NCBI GenBank assembly: GCA_011322445.1
Contig: DRMV01000053.1
Coordinates: forward strand, 1-35,257
Direction of reading: 5' to 3'
Length of the DNA: 35,257 nt
Origin: Chloroflexota bacterium
GTDB lineage: Bacteria > Chloroflexota > Anaerolineae > Anaerolineales > DRMV01
The notes under the pieces: model-generated
Database searches by the model: none
Told to the model about the DNA's origin: nothing
What the model saw: only the letters and a program-made list of their open reading frames with translations
Translations under genes and position numbers: made by a program
Part shown: piece by piece, positions 33,679-35,257 of the stretch
Numbering within the stretch: position 1 is the stretch's first letter
Layout of the letters: the number at the start of each line of letters is the position of its first letter

Positions 33679-34397
33679 GCGGCTACCCTCGCTTTCGTTT
33701 TTTCGTTATGGACAATCCGTTCCACCTTGCCATCACGCAAATGGATGATGCGTTCAGCGTATTCTGCGGTTTCTTCGTCATGGGTGACCATCACGATGGT
33801 ACGGCCGCGTTCATGAAGGTCCTTGAGCAGGCTCATGATTTCCAGGCCGGATTTGCTATCCAGGTTGCCAGTAGGCTCGTCTGCGATGATGAGCACCGGG
33901 TCGTTGACCAGCGCCCGAGCAATGGCTACCCGCTGTTGCTGCCCACCGGAAAGTTCGTGAGGCTGGTGGTCTAAGCGGTCTTCCAGGCCTACCAGGGTGA
34001 GCATTTCGCGCGCGCGGGCTTCCATTTCCTGCATATTGAGGTGCTTGGTACGGTCGTAAATCAGCGGCAGGATGACGTTACGGACCGCGCTGGTGCGGGG
34101 CAGCAGGTTGTAAGCCTGGAAAATGAAGCCCAGTTTGCGGTTGCGGATGGTAGCCAGCTGACGGCGGTCCAGGCCACTGACGTCTTCGCCACCCAGGTAG
34201 TAAGTACCCGAGGTGGGGCGGGCGAGGCAGCCCAAAATGTTCATCAGGGTGCTCTTACCCGAGCCCGAAGGCCCCATGATGGCCACAAATTCGCCGCGTT
34301 CTACGGTGATGCTGACACCATCCAGAGCGTGAACTGTGGCATCGCCCACACCATAGACTTGTTTCAAGTCGTGAGTTTCGATGATAGGCGTGCTCAT
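33675..34397 (-). CDS. MacB/LolD-type ABC transporter ATPase
   Basis: 240 residues, complete ABC ATPase: Walker [10 protein letters not shown] (about 42-50), Q-loop [14 protein letters not shown], signature [15 protein letters not shown], Walker [14 protein letters not shown], switch His in MVTHDEET. Partner of the permease immediately downstream. Overlaps the adaptor stop by 4 bp (34394-34397). LolD/MacB class, not an importer type. Confidence 0.94.
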   Translation of the reverse strand: MSTPIIETHDLKQVYGVGDATVHALDGVSITVERGEFVAIMGPSGSGKSTLMNILGCLARPTSGTYYLGGEDVSGLDRRQLATIRNRKLGFIFQAYNLLPRTSAVRNVILPLIYDRTKHLNMQEMEARAREMLTLVGLEDRLDHQPHELSGGQQQRVAIARALVNDPVLIIADEPTGNLDSKSGLEIMSLLKDLHERGRTIVMVTHDEETAEYAERIIHLRDGKVERIVHNEKTKARVAA

Positions 34398-35119
34398 TTT
34401 TCGGTCTCCACCAGCCCGGTGGTTACGATTTCGCCCGCTTCCAGGCCCGATTTAATTTCCGCGTAGAACATATCTTTCAGGCCAACCTCAACCATGCGCA
34501 GGGTGGGTTCGCCGTTTTCCAGCACGAAGACAGCATACTGCCCCAGGGAGATTTCGCGCAGGGCTTCGACGGGCACCAGCAGGACGCCCTCGGCTTTGCC
34601 GCCAATGACATCCACAGCCGCGGCCGCGCCAATGGGCAGGCGGAGCCCATTTTGGTTAGTGTCGAGGGCTACCAGGCCATGAACCAACATGGTGCCGCTT
34701 TCGTTCACCAGTGCAGGGTCAAGTCGCACAACCTTGCCGGTGTAGGTTTTGTCTTCCACCGCGTCGAAGGTGACTTCGGCATCATAACCGGGCGCGATCT
34801 TGTCCCAGTCGATTTCGTCCAGATAGACGTCAACGTAGGGGTGATCGGTATCTGCAATGGTCACCACGTTGGCAGTGTTGGTAACGCGCTGCCCCACGGC
34901 CAGGTTGAGTGCGGTGATAGTGCCAGCCACGGGCGCATGCAGTTCAGTGTCGGCCAGGGCTTGTTGAGCGTCTTCCAGTTCCTGACGAGCGGCTTCCAGT
35001 TGAGCCAGTTTGGCGCCGCTGGCCTCAGGAGGCAACTCTCCGCCGTTGAGCGCGGCCAGATACCATTGGGCTTCCTGCAAACGGGCTTGCGCGACGTGAT
35101 AGTCGGCCCAGCCTAAGAC
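34394..35119 (-). CDS. Efflux periplasmic adaptor (HlyD-like), 3' part
   Basis: C-terminal part of a membrane-fusion adaptor: a helical hairpin end ([15 protein letters not shown]), the biotinyl-lipoyl half ([24 protein letters not shown]), and beta-barrel and proximal domains ([28 protein letters not shown]). It would link the MacB-like ATPase and permease to an outer partner. The frame stays open to the window edge, but the residues encoded beyond about 35119 no longer look like an adaptor, and an IS-like sequence begins there, so the gene is probably interrupted. The N-terminus is not visible as such. First visible gene of the operon. Confidence 0.82.
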   Translation of the reverse strand, partial: VLGWADYHVAQARLQEAQWYLAALNGGELPPEASGAKLAQLEAARQELEDAQQALADTELHAPVAGTITALNLAVGQRVTNTANVVTIADTDHPYVDVYLDEIDWDKIAPGYDAEVTFDAVEDKTYTGKVVRLDPALVNESGTMLVHGLVALDTNQNGLRLPIGAAAAVDVIGGKAEGVLLVPVEALREISLGQYAVFVLENGEPTLRMVEVGLKDMFYAEIKSGLEAGEIVTTGLVETEK

Positions 35120-35257
35120 TCTATCCGAAAAATCGGAAAGGAGTTGAAAAAGAAGGCGTAACCTGCTAAAAAGGGTGTCCCAAAACCACTTTAGCGAGGT
35201 TACGCCATGCGCAGAAATCCTAACACAAAACCAGCCAGCCCGGACTATTTTCGTGTA
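35116..35257. mobile_element. Probable insertion sequence end (partial)
   Basis: Adaptor homology stops at about 35110-35120. Beyond it, base composition drops in GC, and a 10-bp inverted repeat (GGCGTAACCT, 35155-35164, with 35197-35206) precedes a plus-strand ORF. The exact left end is unresolved (between about 35105 and 35175); GGGTGTCCCAAAACC at 35173-35187 could also be terminal. The other end is outside the window. Confidence 0.45.
35207..35257 (+). CDS. Possible transposase N-terminus (partial)
   Basis: ATG 35207 opens a frame reading MRRNPNTKPASPDYFRV to the window edge, with GAGG about 8 bp upstream. The gene stands opposite to the interrupted adaptor and is preceded by a strong hairpin covering its ribosome binding site, as in some transposase genes. 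Only 17 codons are visible and no family is named. Confidence 0.4.
   Translation, partial: MRRNPNTKPASPDYFRV

Overview
The window looks like a chromosomal segment of a GC-rich bacterium of the phylum Chloroflexota, most likely class Anaerolineae. This is inferred from protein style: many secreted proteins with long Thr-Pro or Pro-rich linkers, a fused NuoCD, a DUF4230 protein, and short intergenic tandem repeats of 7-8 bp. No rRNA, tRNA, CRISPR array or phage region was found. Most of the window is ordinary, tightly packed core genes in short operons.

Layout. 2-121: possible tail of a transposase. 223-6406 (+): fabG, Asp23, nusB, TatA-like, PH-like membrane protein, a multidomain lipoprotein ending in a glycosidase-like barrel, and a TP-linker membrane protein. 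6484-11531 (-): apgM, an MsmX/UgpC ATPase, a GH5-like lipoprotein, and a DHOD-fold protein with two 4Fe-4S clusters. 11547-12633: DUF4230 (-) and DUF503/YlxP (+), divergent. 12771-15279 (+): menB and menE. 15284-16507 (-): cystathionine gamma-synthase, preceded by a regulatory leader. 16817-21618 (-): M23 and M20 peptidases, RicT, Mrp/ApbC and a small cysteine-motif protein. 21724-25082 (-): nuoI, nuoCD, nuoB, iscX. 25285-27126 (-): glmS with a ribozyme leader. 27707-28788 (+): rpsF, ssb, rpsR. 28873-30219 (+): PpiC/SurA-like foldase. 30348-31538 (-): PatB-type C-S lyase. 31780-35119 (-): a MacB-like exporter operon whose adaptor gene runs into what looks like an insertion sequence at the window edge.

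The most interesting region is 16530-16711. Upstream of the cystathionine gamma-synthase gene, the minus strand carries a promoter, a 29-codon ORF starting at the predicted +1 with five Met codons among codons 9-14 followed by Cys, and three mutually exclusive hairpins ending in an intrinsic terminator. This is the full architecture of translation-coupled transcription attenuation responding to methionine supply. I know of no well-described bacterial Met leader-peptide attenuator, but I could not search for one.

A second regulatory RNA, a glmS ribozyme (27265-27467), precedes glmS. Tandem repeat arrays are a third theme: a 7-bp array between menB and menE, related 7-bp blocks in opposite orientations inside the menE coding frame, a different 7-bp array between the glmS ribozyme and its ORF, and an 8-bp array running into the glmS stop codon.
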